From assembly GCF_018614585.1 (NCBI RefSeq), contig NZ_JAGGOI010000026.1, positions 22,726-86,725 on the forward strand: DNA of 64,000 nucleotides. The letters run 5' to 3'. Of this stretch, positions 24,655 to 32,401 are shown in pieces. A model generated the notes under the pieces. The model saw only the letters and a list, made by a program, of their open reading frames with translations. It had not been told where the DNA came from and ran no database searches. Source of the DNA: Streptomyces sp. ISL-1 (GTDB lineage Bacteria > Actinomycetota > Actinomycetes > Streptomycetales > Streptomycetaceae). The translations under genes and the position numbers were made by a program. Every line of letters begins with the position of its first letter. The stretch's first letter is position 1.

Positions 24655-25494
24655 ATGACCACCACTCTGCGGCCGACCGGGCCGCTTCAGCGCGAGGCGG
24701 ACGGCGCACGATCGCGTTCGTACGAGGTCTGTGTGAACAGCCGCCCCGTCGGCACGATCGAGATCGCCACCTTCCCCGCACTCAGCGCCACGGCCGGCAC
24801 CATCCGCTCGCTCCGTATCGACGAGGCTGACCGTCGGCGCGGGCGGGGGACCGTCGCCGCGCTCGCCGCCGAGGAAGTGCTGCGCGGCTGGGGCTGCACC
24901 CAGGTGCTGGTCTCCGTGCCGCCGGAAGCCACCGCCGCCACACGTCTCGCGACCGCCCTCGGCTACACCGAGCGCAGCCGCAACATGCTCAAGGAGCTGC
25001 CGGAAGAGCCGCCTGCCCTGCCTGCGCAGGTCGAGGGCCGCCCGATGACCGAGGCGGAGTTCGGGCGGTGGTTGGCCACGGCTGTCGAGACGTACGCGCG
25101 GAGCTGGATCGACCGCGGAGTTCCGGCGGACGAGGCGCGCGCCAAGTCGGCGGCCGAACACCGCAAGGGCCTGCCCGACGGCCTCGCCAGCCCCGGGACC
25201 TGGCTCGGTGTCCTGGTCCACGACGGCGTTGCCGTGGGCCACCTGTTCGTCGGCCGGCGCGAGGTGCGCCCCGGCGAGCTCGGTGCGTACGTGTACGACG
25301 TCGAGGTCGCCGAAGGACAGCGCGGGCACGGACACGGGCGGTCCCTGATGCTGCTCGCCGAACGCGTCGCGCTGGACGCCGGGCTGCGTCTGCTCGGACT
25401 GCATGTCTTCGCGGACAACACGCCAGCGGTCAGGCTCTACGAGTCACTCGGCTACGGAACGACCGACGTCAATTCCTTCAAGCAACTGCTCTGA
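24655..25494 (+). CDS. Tandem-GNAT N-acetyltransferase
   Basis: 279 aa with two GNAT-like halves. The first half (about 20-115) has IRSLRIDEADRRRGRGTVAA, and the second (about 150-279) has VYDVEVAEGQRGHGHGRSLM and AVRLYESLGYGTTDVNSF. Both keep the acetyl-CoA loop, although the first is shorter. The substrate is unknown. The final codons and stop are part of a perfect 19-bp tandem duplication. Confidence 0.82.
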   Translation: MTTTLRPTGPLQREADGARSRSYEVCVNSRPVGTIEIATFPALSATAGTIRSLRIDEADRRRGRGTVAALAAEEVLRGWGCTQVLVSVPPEATAATRLATALGYTERSRNMLKELPEEPPALPAQVEGRPMTEAEFGRWLATAVETYARSWIDRGVPADEARAKSAAEHRKGLPDGLASPGTWLGVLVHDGVAVGHLFVGRREVRPGELGAYVYDVEVAEGQRGHGHGRSLMLLAERVALDAGLRLLGLHVFADNTPAVRLYESLGYGTTDVNSFKQLL

Positions 25495-25516
25495 AAGCAA
25501 GCAACTGCTCTGAAAG
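25479..25516. repeat. Perfect 19-bp tandem duplication at a gene end
   Basis: CAAGCAACTGCTCTGAAAG occurs at 25479-25497 and again at 25498-25516. The first copy holds the last four sense codons and TGA of the GNAT gene; the second lies just outside it. Confidence 0.95.
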
Positions 25517-25521
25517 ATGCC

Positions 25522-26052
25522 TCAGGCGCCGGATCCGGAGTCCGCCTCGGCGAGCAGCCGGTCGGCGATCTCCTCGATGCGCGCCCGCAGCCCCTCCTGG
25601 CTCTTGCCGCCGTCGAGGCGCTGATCGTCGATGACGTACGTCGGCGTACCGGTGACGCCGATCGCCTTGCCCTCGGCGTGGTCCGCGTCGACGACCAGGA
25701 TGTGCCGCCCGTCGACCAGGGCGGTGTCCAACTCCTCCGCGTCCAGGCCCAGTTCACGCGCGACCTCCAGCAGGAACGGCTCGCCCTTCGCCGCCAGCTC
25801 CTCGGTACGCGCGAGCGTGGCCTCCACATACGGCCAGCCCTTGCCCTGCTCGGCAGCCTCTTCCGCCGCCTGGGCGGCGGCGAAGGAATGCTTGTGCTTT
25901 TCGAGGGGGAAGTGCCGCAGCCGCAGCTCCAGCCGGTCGCCGTAGCGCTCACGCAGGGCTCGCAGATCCTCCAGGGCGCTGCGGCAGTCGGGGCACTGGA
26001 GCTCGCACCAGACGTCGAGTACGACGGGGCGGGCGGTCGTGGAGTCGCTCAT
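25522..26052 (-). CDS. DsbA-family thioredoxin-fold protein
   Basis: 176 aa. The N-terminal strand and redox site are VVLDVWCELQCPDCRSAL (CPDC with an extra Cys before it). A helical insertion and a C-terminal thioredoxin half with GTPTYVIDDQRLDGG (cis-Pro) follow. There is no signal peptide, so it is cytosolic, like FrnE-type isomerases. It may handle disulphides or act on small molecules. The start at 26052 has GGGAGAC upstream. It converges with the double-GNAT gene 27 nt away. Confidence 0.82.
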   Translation of the reverse strand: MSDSTTARPVVLDVWCELQCPDCRSALEDLRALRERYGDRLELRLRHFPLEKHKHSFAAAQAAEEAAEQGKGWPYVEATLARTEELAAKGEPFLLEVARELGLDAEELDTALVDGRHILVVDADHAEGKAIGVTGTPTYVIDDQRLDGGKSQEGLRARIEEIADRLLAEADSGSGA

Positions 26053-26218
26053 GGGACCAGTCTCCCAGCCTTCCGGCGCGGTCCCCGACCGGGACCTGCG
26101 GAGGAGGCCGTCCCGGAGATCTCCCTGAGGTCTGCGGGACCATGGCCCGTATGCCGCCGGACGGTGCACGATGGATGGGGACGTACCCGCCCATGCCCGC
26201 CGAAGCCTGGAGGACCGG

Positions 26219-26662
26219 ATGATTGCAGAGACGATTTTGTCCGCGGTGTCCGCGGCGGGCCTGGGCATCGCCGCGGTGACGGCGTACCGCAAGCGTTTCC
26301 TTGCCGCGACCCGGATAGCCGCCTACTCCCTGATCCCGATCGGCCTGGTGCTGACCGGCGTCGTGGAATGGGCCGTCGACACGGCATTCAGTCCGTCCGC
26401 GTGGCTCGGCTTCGGCCTGCTGGGCGGCGCGTGGCTACTCTTGATGACGACCCGTGCCGTCGAACGGCGCGGCGGCGGGACCCGCAAGGAGCGCAAGGCC
26501 GCGAAGTCGGCGCAGCGCGAGGCGGTCGCGCCCGGGGCGTCGGCGCCCTCGGCCGGGCAGGCCGTCCTTCCGGCAGGACAGCCCGTGGCGAAGCCGAAGG
26601 CGGCCGGTTCCGGCGACGACTTCAGCGACATCGAGGCGATCCTGAAGAAGCACGGCATCTAG
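26219..26662 (+). CDS. Membrane protein with conserved short C-terminal motif
   Basis: 147 aa. About three hydrophobic segments lie in residues 1-80 (IAAYSLIPIGLVLTGVVEW, LGFGLLGGAWLLLMTT). A basic then Pro/Ala-rich linker follows, ending in DDFSDIEAILKKHGI, which looks like a docking peptide. GGAGG is 5 nt before the ATG. No family is recognised. It is divergent from the DsbA-like gene and is followed by 12-bp tandem repeats. Confidence 0.7.
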   Translation: MIAETILSAVSAAGLGIAAVTAYRKRFLAATRIAAYSLIPIGLVLTGVVEWAVDTAFSPSAWLGFGLLGGAWLLLMTTRAVERRGGGTRKERKAAKSAQREAVAPGASAPSAGQAVLPAGQPVAKPKAAGSGDDFSDIEAILKKHGI

Positions 26663-26680
26663 CACGGCGTCCAGCACGCA

Positions 26681-26716
26681 TCCGGCGCGAGGTCCGGCGC
26701 GAGATCCGGCGCGAGA
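26681..26716. repeat. 12-bp tandem repeat, three units
   Basis: Units TCCGGCGCGAG(G/A) at 26681, 26693 and 26705, with a fourth partial unit TCCGGACGGGA. It starts 18 nt after a stop codon. Confidence 0.8.
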
Positions 26717-26814
26717 TCCGGACGGGATCCAGTGCGAAATGCGAATGAACTCCCGCAGTCGCGGGGCGTGTTGGTCGATCATGACGGGCCGGGCTGCGAC
26801 ATCATCACCCCGAG

Positions 26815-26967
26815 ATGCTCGATACCTCCCGGGGCCAGGCCCCCGCACCGACCGAAGAGCCGCGTGGCTGCCTCTTCGCGCTCTCCCAGCCACCCCTGAT
26901 GATCTTTCTCGCGGTGATCGGCTTCTTGCTGCTGATGGCCGCGGTACACGATCTCTTCCTGCTGTGA
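26815..26967 (+). CDS. Small membrane protein, 50 aa
   Basis: ATG 26815 to TGA 26965-26967. A polar N-terminus (MLDTSRGQAPAPTEEPRGC) is followed by one strong membrane helix, MIFLAVIGFLLLMAAVHDL, ending FLL. Third-position G/C and the clean topology support a real gene. No ribosome site is evident. It ends only 3 nt from the stop of the convergent CGNR gene. Confidence 0.6.
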   Translation: MLDTSRGQAPAPTEEPRGCLFALSQPPLMIFLAVIGFLLLMAAVHDLFLL

Positions 26968-26970
26968 GCC

Positions 26971-27528
26971 TCAGCCGGCCGCTTCCTTGCGGCGCGCGCG
27001 GTACGCGGCGACATGCAGGCGATTGCCGCAGGTGCGGCTGTCGCAGTAGCGGCGCGAGCGGTTACGCGACAGATCGACGAACGCGCGCCCGCAGTCCGGC
27101 GCCTCGCACCGCCGCAGCCGCTCCTGCTCGCCCGCCACAACGATGAAGGCCAGGGCCATCCCGCAGTCCGCGGCGAGATGGTCGGCGACCGACGCGCCCG
27201 GTGCGAAGTAGTGCACATGCCAGTCGTAGCCGTCATGGTCGGTGAGCTGCGGGGTGGTCCCCGCGGCCGCCACCAGCTCATTGACCAGCTCGGCCGCGGT
27301 GCGGCCGTCGGGCGCCGCGAAGATCTCCGCGAACCGGGTCCGTACGTCCTGCACCGCCTTGAGGTCCCGCTGGCTCAGTTCGCCCACGCCGCTGACGGCG
27401 TGGCTGTGCACGAAGTCGTGCAGTGCGACGACGTTCGCGAGCCGGTCGCCCTGTTCGCTCTCCGGCGCGGTGTTCACCAGATCGACGACGGTGTCGAGGG
27501 CGATCCGGGTGTCGTGGGGAATCAGCAC
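26971..27528 (-). CDS. CGNR zinc-finger (ABATE) domain protein, putative regulator
   Basis: 185 aa. The N-terminal ABATE domain (LDTVVDLVNT...) is followed by a C-terminal CGNR zinc finger with CEAPDCGRAFVDLSRN and RYCDSRTCGNRLHVAAYRAR. Such proteins are thought to be stress- or ligand-responsive DNA-binding regulators. It starts at GTG 27528 (minus) with GGGAG upstream. No obvious target is adjacent. Confidence 0.88.
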   Translation of the reverse strand: MLIPHDTRIALDTVVDLVNTAPESEQGDRLANVVALHDFVHSHAVSGVGELSQRDLKAVQDVRTRFAEIFAAPDGRTAAELVNELVAAAGTTPQLTDHDGYDWHVHYFAPGASVADHLAADCGMALAFIVVAGEQERLRRCEAPDCGRAFVDLSRNRSRRYCDSRTCGNRLHVAAYRARRKEAAG

Positions 27529-27604
27529 GATTCGCTCCCTGGCCTGCTGCGGGCCGGTGCCCGCCGAATTGCGCTGACTCTAGCGCTTCGCGCCGAGAGC
27601 GCAT

Positions 27605-27644
27605 CGGCGCCGTCGCCGCGATGGAATCCGCGGTGACGGCGCCG
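27605..27644 (-). terminator. Hairpin downstream of ssgB (distal)
   Basis: A 16-bp stem with one G-U pair (CGGCGCCGTCGCCGCG, 27605-27620, with 27629-27644). It shares its outer 10 bases with the second hairpin at 27671-27701. Confidence 0.6.
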
Positions 27645-27670
27645 GTGTGTGCCGTATGTGGTTGTCCGCG

Positions 27671-27701
27671 CGGCGCCGTCTCCCCGAGTAGGACGGCGCC
27701 G
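27671..27701 (-). terminator. Hairpin downstream of ssgB (proximal)
   Basis: Arms CGGCGCCGTC (27671-27680) and GACGGCGCCG (27692-27701) with an 11-nt loop, 18 nt after the ssgB stop codon. Confidence 0.6.
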
Positions 27702-27719
27702 TGCAGCTCGCGGCCTGGC

Positions 27720-28133
27720 TCAGCTTTCGGCCAGGATGTGCGAGAGCTCCGTGTCGAGATCGAAGTGACGATGCTCGGTGCCGGGTGGCACCGCGGCGTC
27801 GGTCCGCTTCAGGAACGACTCCAGGGCCCGCGCCGGGGCCTCGAGCAGGGCTTCGCCCTCCGGGGAGCTCAGAGCGATGCAGACGACGCCCTGGCCGTGG
27901 CTGCGGGACGGCCAGACTCTGACGTCGCCCGTGCCAGTGGGCCGGTGCAGCCCCTCGGCGAGAAGGTCGCGGGCGAAGACCCACTCGACCGTCTCTTCGG
28001 CTCCGGTATGGAAGGTGGCGTGCACGGCATAGGGATCGGCCGTGTCATACCGCAGGCCCGCGGGTACAGGCAGTGAAGACTCGCTCGATACAACGAGGCG
28101 CAGGTGCAGCTCGCAGCTGACCGTGGTGTTCAT
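27720..28133 (-). CDS. ssgB: Sporulation-specific cell division protein SsgB
   Basis: 137 aa, beginning MNTTVSCELHLRLVV, and very highly conserved among streptomycetes as I recall it. SsgB is the founding SALP: it marks septum sites in aerial hyphae and recruits FtsZ during sporulation (established). Typical segments are EWVFARDLLAEGLHRPTGTG and the acidic tail FDLDTELSHILAES. No strong ribosome site is seen. Upstream on the minus strand is a GTTT-N14-GGTGGC element resembling a stress sigma-factor promoter, in keeping with reports that SigH controls ssgB in S. coelicolor. Confidence 0.96.
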   Translation of the reverse strand: MNTTVSCELHLRLVVSSESSLPVPAGLRYDTADPYAVHATFHTGAEETVEWVFARDLLAEGLHRPTGTGDVRVWPSRSHGQGVVCIALSSPEGEALLEAPARALESFLKRTDAAVPPGTEHRHFDLDTELSHILAES

Positions 28134-28194
28134 AAGCGCCAGGGCCTTTCGCTCAGTGTGCGCTCGGGGATTCGCACGTCGGCGAAATCGACAT

Positions 28195-28218
28195 GCCACC
28201 TACGGTGCCGTTGTAAAC
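28195..28218 (-). promoter_or_regulatory. Possible sigma-B-like promoter of ssgB
   Basis: Minus strand GTTT (28218-28215), a 14-nt spacer, then GGTGGC (28200-28195). The -10 part matches the GGGTAT-type consensus only weakly. It lies about 60 nt before the ssgB start. Confidence 0.35.
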
Positions 28219-28310
28219 CCCTCTGACCGTTTTGTGATCCTTCATGTCGCTCGTATGGCGGTGTCTCGCTTTGCGTCATACGGCCATTCCGGTGACGACG
28301 CTCAATCCGG

Positions 28311-28316
28311 TAGGTT
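28311..28316 (+). promoter_or_regulatory. -10 box for a probably leaderless PGPGW gene
   Basis: TAGGTT, 6 nt before the ATG at 28323, with no ribosome site. The -35 region is weak. Confidence 0.45.
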
Positions 28317-28322
28317 GGGTCC

Positions 28323-28778
28323 ATGAATGCGGAGAGTGACGAGCGGGGTGAGGCTGTCGCCGCGACGGCCCCGGCCCGCGCGACGGGGGACATGGCGGCG
28401 CCGGAGCCGGAGCTCGGCTCGAAGGCGCCCCACTTCATCAAGCGGTCCAGGACACTGCACCTGAGCTGGCAGGTCGGCATCTTCATCGTCGGCCTCGGGG
28501 TGGTCGGCGCGGGCATCGTGATGCTGCCGCTGCCGGGTCCCGGCTGGCTGGTGATCTTCGGTGGTATGGCGATCTGGGCGACCGAGTTCGTCTGGGCGCA
28601 GTTGGTGCTGCGCTGGACCAAGCGCAAGGTGACCGAGGCGGCGCAGCGAGCGCTCGACCCCAGGGTGCGGAGACGGAACATCATCCTCACCACGGTCGGC
28701 CTCGTGATCATCGCGGTGTTGGTCGGAATCTACCTGTGGAAGTTCGGGATGGAGATGCCCTGGAAGATCCAGGAGTGA
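28323..28778 (+). CDS. PGPGW-family transmembrane protein (TIGR02611-like)
   Basis: 151 aa with about three membrane segments. The signature LPLPGPGWLVIFGG lies between TM1 and TM2 and defines the family, which is common in actinobacteria and of unknown function. The last segment is NIILTTVGLVIIAVLVGIYL. The acidic N-terminus is cytosolic. It is divergent from ssgB and is followed by a tRNA-Val gene. Confidence 0.85.
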   Translation: MNAESDERGEAVAATAPARATGDMAAPEPELGSKAPHFIKRSRTLHLSWQVGIFIVGLGVVGAGIVMLPLPGPGWLVIFGGMAIWATEFVWAQLVLRWTKRKVTEAAQRALDPRVRRRNIILTTVGLVIIAVLVGIYLWKFGMEMPWKIQE

Positions 28779-28832
28779 CCGGAAAATGGTCTGGGGGACT
28801 CGCTGACATGGGGTAATGTTTGCGATGCGCCG

Positions 28833-28904
28833 GGGCGATTAGCTCAGTGGGAGAGCGCTTCGTTCACACCGAAGAGGTCACTGGTTCGAAACCAGTATCG
28901 CCCA
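28833..28904 (+). tRNA. tRNA-Val(CAC), first copy
   Basis: 72 nt, acceptor GGGCGAT/ATCGCCC, anticodon loop TTCACAC (CAC), discriminator A, CCA not encoded. The T-loop reads TTCGAAA; the second copy (32323) has TTCGAAC. Confidence 0.95.
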
Positions 28905-28910
28905 CCCGGA

Positions 28911-28947
28911 CCGAAGGCCCGGAGACTTGATGTCTCCGGGCCTTCGG
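28911..28947. terminator. Bidirectional hairpin after tRNA-Val
   Basis: A perfect 16-bp stem (CCGAAGGCCCGGAGAC and complement) with a TTGAT loop, between the tRNA and the convergent 927-aa gene. Confidence 0.8.
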
Positions 28948-28961
28948 CGTTCTCACGGCCC

Positions 28962-31745
28962 TCAGCGCATGCGGCCGAGGCTGTCGCGGAGCCTGCGGGC
29001 GTCACGCAGCCGCTGCTCGTAGGTCGCGCCGACGGCGAGGAGCAGCAGTCCGGCGAGCGCGGGCGGCAACCAGCGGGGGAGTGCGCCGACGACCTGCACG
29101 ACGTACGGCGCGAGCTCGTGCAGCGCGTCGAGGGCGAGCACGGTGCCGCCGAGCACCAGCAGCGCCTGGAGGCGCAGCCGGGCGCCGGTGAGCGTGAGGG
29201 CCAGGGCCGCGAGGCCGAGCAGCAGTGGGCGCAGCCAGTGCTCGTCGCCCCAGGCGGCGAAGAGGCTCGGGAGCAGGGTCGCGGCGAGGCCGGGGCCGTA
29301 CGCCGTCCAGGACGACGCCTCCGGGTCGCGGCGGCGGCGCAGCACACCGACGGCGAGCGCGGGGAGGGTCACCGGGAGGGTGTACGCCTCGGGGCTCGCG
29401 ACGTCCGAGGCGTACAGCCGCACCCAGCCGGCCAGGACGAACAGCGCCGTCGCGAGATACCCGGCCGCGGGGCGTCGCTCGGCCCGCACCGCCGTGCCCG
29501 CGGCGATCACGCCGCAGAGCGCCAGCACCAGGGCGAGCGTCGGGCGGTCCCCGGCGGCGAGGCCGACCGCGAGCAGGCCCGCGGCGGCGGCCGTGAGCTC
29601 CATCGGGAGGGCGACGGGGTGCCGGCGGAGCCGGGCGGCGAGGAGAGCCACGGCGGCGGGGATGGCGAGCATCACCCACGCGGCCTGGTGGGGCGGGAGT
29701 TCGACCGCCCCTGCGATGGCACCGAGGAGGGCGGTCGCAAAGCCGGTGGCGGCGCAGGCGAGGACGGCCTGCACGGCGCGTCCGGCCCGTGTCGCGACCG
29801 CGGCGGCGGTGAAGGAGGCGGCCAGGGTGGCAAGGACCGCGAACGTGGCCGGGCGCGTGGCCAGGGACAGCAGCGCGACGCTGACGCCGCCTGCGAGGGC
29901 ACAGCCGAGGCCGACGACAGGGCCCGCCGGGGCGTGCCGCGCGAGCCACGCGGGCCGCACGGTGAGGCCCAGCGCGGCGATGGTCAGGAACACGTGGAGC
30001 GCCGCTGTCACGGCGTACCCGAGATCGAGCGCGGGCGGCACCACGAGCAGGGCGGCCCACACGAGCCCGAGGGCCAGGGGAGCGGCGAGGTTACGCAGCC
30101 CGGGGCCGGGGACTACCGGGCCGCGGGAAGCCGGCCCCCAGGCGGGCTGGGCGGCTGAGGCCGGGCCGGTTGGCGTGGCCGGGCCAGGGTGCGTCTCCCC
30201 GGCGGGCTGGGAGGCTGCGGCCGGGCCGGAAGGCGAGGGCCCGGCGGCCGGGCCGGGGTGGCCCTCCGGGGTGGGCACGCCCTCGGGGCCGGTGGCGTCG
30301 CTCGCCCGGCCGGTGGGCGTGGCCGAGGGCTCGGCGGCGTACCCCTCCGGGGATGGGGCCACGGCTGTTCCGGCAGGCGGGGTGGGGCCCTCCGCCGCGG
30401 CCGGTCGATGCGCGGCCGTGCCGGCTGCGGCCTGCGGGGCGGTCCCGGCGGGCGCTGCGGGAGGCCCGGTGGGCGGGCCCTCTGCCGTGGGTGACCAGCG
30501 GGAGGCCGCCGTCAGCGTCGCTGCCACGATCAGCAGGACCAGTGGTGTCGCCGACAGGACAGACTCCGGGAGGTCCAGGCCCAGTGCCCCGCGGGCGTCG
30601 GTCTGCGTGCCCGACCAGATGGAGTCCAGGACCGTCAGCGGGCCCGCCAGGGTGAGGGCGACCAGGGGCAGCGCCGAAAGCGCCGCAGCGGCGTGGACCG
30701 CGGCCGACGCGCTGATCAGGCCCGGCTGCAGACGCCGCGGTATCCCCATCCGTACAAGCCCCGACAGGGCCACCGCACACAGCAGATACCCCAGCACCGA
30801 CCACCTCTCCGGCACCCCTGCCCGAGCCACGCCGCCGACCGCGGCGATCGCCGCGAGGCCCGCTGCAACGGACGCGGCGGTAGCAGCCTCGGGCGACCGC
30901 GAAGCCGCGAACAGCGCCACGCCCGCCGCCGTGAGCAGCAGCACGGCCGGGGCCACCGCGGCGAGCGGCGTGGCCGCCGTCACCGACTGCGAGGCGCCGA
31001 TCAGCAGCGCTGAGCCGCCCGCCGCCGCGGCACCGGTTGTGGCGATTCCCCGGAGACCCGCCCGATTCGCCGACAGCGCGACCACGACATCGAACGCGGC
31101 CGTCGCCAGCAGCGCCCACTCCATCGGCGGCGCGCCCGCGGAAGCGGTCAGCGCCCAGAGCACAAGCGGGAGTTGCGCGGTCAGCACGGCAACCGGCAGG
31201 GGCGTGCGCAGCCGGTCAAGCGAGAGACCGTACGCGGACCACAGCCCGGCGAGCGCGGCCGAAGCGACGGCCGTGTAGCCCAGCCCGCCGGTGTCCGGCA
31301 GCGCCACCCGGTGCAGGGCGTACGCGTCGAGCGCCATCAGGACCAGGCCGAGGCCCGCCACCGCCTCCGCCGTCGAGGCCAGCCCCCGGCGCAGCAGCAG
31401 GACCGGCGCGGAGAGTGCCGCGACCGTCACCGCGCCGAGCACCGCTGAGCGCCCGCCGATACCCAAGTGCCCCCAGCTGACCAGCGTGAATGCGATCGCC
31501 GCGATGGTCAGCAGAATCCCGCCGAGGGTGAGCAGCAGGTTCTGGACATTCGGCGGGGACGTCTCGGGCGGCGGCGCGCCGAGGGGCCGCGCGACCGGCG
31601 CCGGCCGTGCGGCGGGCTGTGACTGCCGTATCGAGGTGAGCAACCAGGCTCTGCGCGCCAGCAACTGGGCCCGGCGGGCATCCAGTTGGACCAGCTCGCG
31701 ATCGAGGATCGCCAGTTCTTCGGCGGGTGGCGGAACGGTCTCCAT
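28962..31745 (-). CDS. Large polytopic membrane protein (SCO7613 C-terminal-domain type)
   Basis: 927 aa. A short cytosolic N-terminus (coiled-coil-like ELVQLDARRAQLLARR) is followed by some 20 or more hydrophobic segments. A Pro/Ala/Thr/Gly-rich stretch of about 150 residues interrupts them in the middle (about 420-570). This matches the annotation type I know as SCO7613 C-terminal domain-containing membrane proteins, whose function is unknown. I start at ATG 31745 (METVPPPAEEL); another ATG lies 30 nt upstream. It is divergent from the SRPBCC gene across a palindrome. Confidence 0.75.
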   Translation of the reverse strand: METVPPPAEELAILDRELVQLDARRAQLLARRAWLLTSIRQSQPAARPAPVARPLGAPPPETSPPNVQNLLLTLGGILLTIAAIAFTLVSWGHLGIGGRSAVLGAVTVAALSAPVLLLRRGLASTAEAVAGLGLVLMALDAYALHRVALPDTGGLGYTAVASAALAGLWSAYGLSLDRLRTPLPVAVLTAQLPLVLWALTASAGAPPMEWALLATAAFDVVVALSANRAGLRGIATTGAAAAGGSALLIGASQSVTAATPLAAVAPAVLLLTAAGVALFAASRSPEAATAASVAAGLAAIAAVGGVARAGVPERWSVLGYLLCAVALSGLVRMGIPRRLQPGLISASAAVHAAAALSALPLVALTLAGPLTVLDSIWSGTQTDARGALGLDLPESVLSATPLVLLIVAATLTAASRWSPTAEGPPTGPPAAPAGTAPQAAAGTAAHRPAAAEGPTPPAGTAVAPSPEGYAAEPSATPTGRASDATGPEGVPTPEGHPGPAAGPSPSGPAAASQPAGETHPGPATPTGPASAAQPAWGPASRGPVVPGPGLRNLAAPLALGLVWAALLVVPPALDLGYAVTAALHVFLTIAALGLTVRPAWLARHAPAGPVVGLGCALAGGVSVALLSLATRPATFAVLATLAASFTAAAVATRAGRAVQAVLACAATGFATALLGAIAGAVELPPHQAAWVMLAIPAAVALLAARLRRHPVALPMELTAAAAGLLAVGLAAGDRPTLALVLALCGVIAAGTAVRAERRPAAGYLATALFVLAGWVRLYASDVASPEAYTLPVTLPALAVGVLRRRRDPEASSWTAYGPGLAATLLPSLFAAWGDEHWLRPLLLGLAALALTLTGARLRLQALLVLGGTVLALDALHELAPYVVQVVGALPRWLPPALAGLLLLAVGATYEQRLRDARRLRDSLGRMR

Positions 31746-31752
31746 GGTCGGA

Positions 31753-31770
31753 GTGTGGCCCGCGCCACAC
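31753..31770. promoter_or_regulatory. Palindrome between divergent genes
   Basis: GTGTGGC-CCGC-GCCACAC, a perfect 7-bp inverted repeat, 7 nt from the minus-strand start and 66 nt from the plus-strand start. It may be an operator. Confidence 0.35.
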
Positions 31771-31836
31771 CGCACGGCATGGGTGCGGATACTCAGATCG
31801 CGGGTGAGTACGCCCCTGGGGGCGCAGACTTGGAGT

Positions 31837-32283
31837 ATGGACTGGTGTCGCTACCGCTTCCGCAACGTGTGGGATCTGACCGCCGGGCCCGCGGCCGTGT
31901 ACGAGGTGCTGGAACGGGCCGAGGAGTACCCCCGCTGGTGGCCGCAGGTTCGCGAGGTCACCGCGCTCGATGAGATCACCGGCACCGCGCGCTTCCGCTC
32001 CTTCCTCCCGTACGAACTGCTCGTCACCGCCCGCGCCCAGCGGCGCGACCCGGCGGCCGGGGTGCTCGAAGTGGGGATGAAGGGCGACCTGGAGGGCTGG
32101 GCGCGGTGGACGCTGACGGAGCGTGGCGGTGGCACCCGGGCGCTGTACGAACAGGAGGTGGAGGTGCGCAAGCCGCTGATGAGACGGCTGGCGCTGCCCT
32201 GCCGGCCGGTCTTCCGCGCCAATCACGCGGCGATGATGCGCGGGGGGCGGCGGGGTCTTGCCGCGTACCTCGGAGGAGTTTGA
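31837..32283 (+). CDS. SRPBCC-family (START-like) protein
   Basis: 148 aa. The fold has the usual order: strand FRNVWDLTAGPAAVYEVLE, helix and WWPQVREVTAL, then antiparallel strands (TARFRSFLPYELLVTARAQ) and a long C-terminal helix (RLALPCRPVFRANHAAMMRG). Such proteins bind hydrophobic ligands such as lipids or polyketides in a deep pocket. The ATG at 31837 has GGAG just before it. A tRNA-Val promoter overlaps its last codons. Confidence 0.8.
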   Translation: MDWCRYRFRNVWDLTAGPAAVYEVLERAEEYPRWWPQVREVTALDEITGTARFRSFLPYELLVTARAQRRDPAAGVLEVGMKGDLEGWARWTLTERGGGTRALYEQEVEVRKPLMRRLALPCRPVFRANHAAMMRGGRRGLAAYLGGV

Positions 32284-32309
32284 AGGAAACCTGCGGGGGC
32301 CTGTATGGT
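32280..32309 (+). promoter_or_regulatory. Promoter of the second tRNA-Val(CAC)
   Basis: TTGAAG (32280-32285), an 18-nt spacer and TATGGT (32304-32309), 13 nt before the tRNA. The -35 box overlaps the stop codon of the SRPBCC gene. Confidence 0.5.
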
Positions 32310-32322
32310 TCAGGTCGTTCCC

Positions 32323-32394
32323 GGGCGATTAGCTCAGTGGGAGAGCGCTTCGTTCACACCGAAGAGGTCACTGGTTCGAACCCAGTATCGCCCA
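32323..32394 (+). tRNA. tRNA-Val(CAC), second copy
   Basis: Identical to the copy at 28833-28904 except for one T-loop base (TTCGAAC here). Anticodon CAC, CCA not encoded. It has its own promoter and T-rich terminator. Confidence 0.95.
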
Positions 32395-32401
32395 CCGGGA
32401 G

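Noticed and set aside
22876..25404. 842-codon minus-strand frame opposite pabB, pabC and the GNAT gene
   Set aside because: The protein is Gly/Arg/Ala-rich with no domain, while the plus-strand genes are clear; it reflects GC-biased codons.
29143..31278. 711-codon plus-strand frame opposite the 927-aa membrane protein
   Set aside because: Ala/Arg/Ser-rich shadow. The minus strand has coherent membrane topology.
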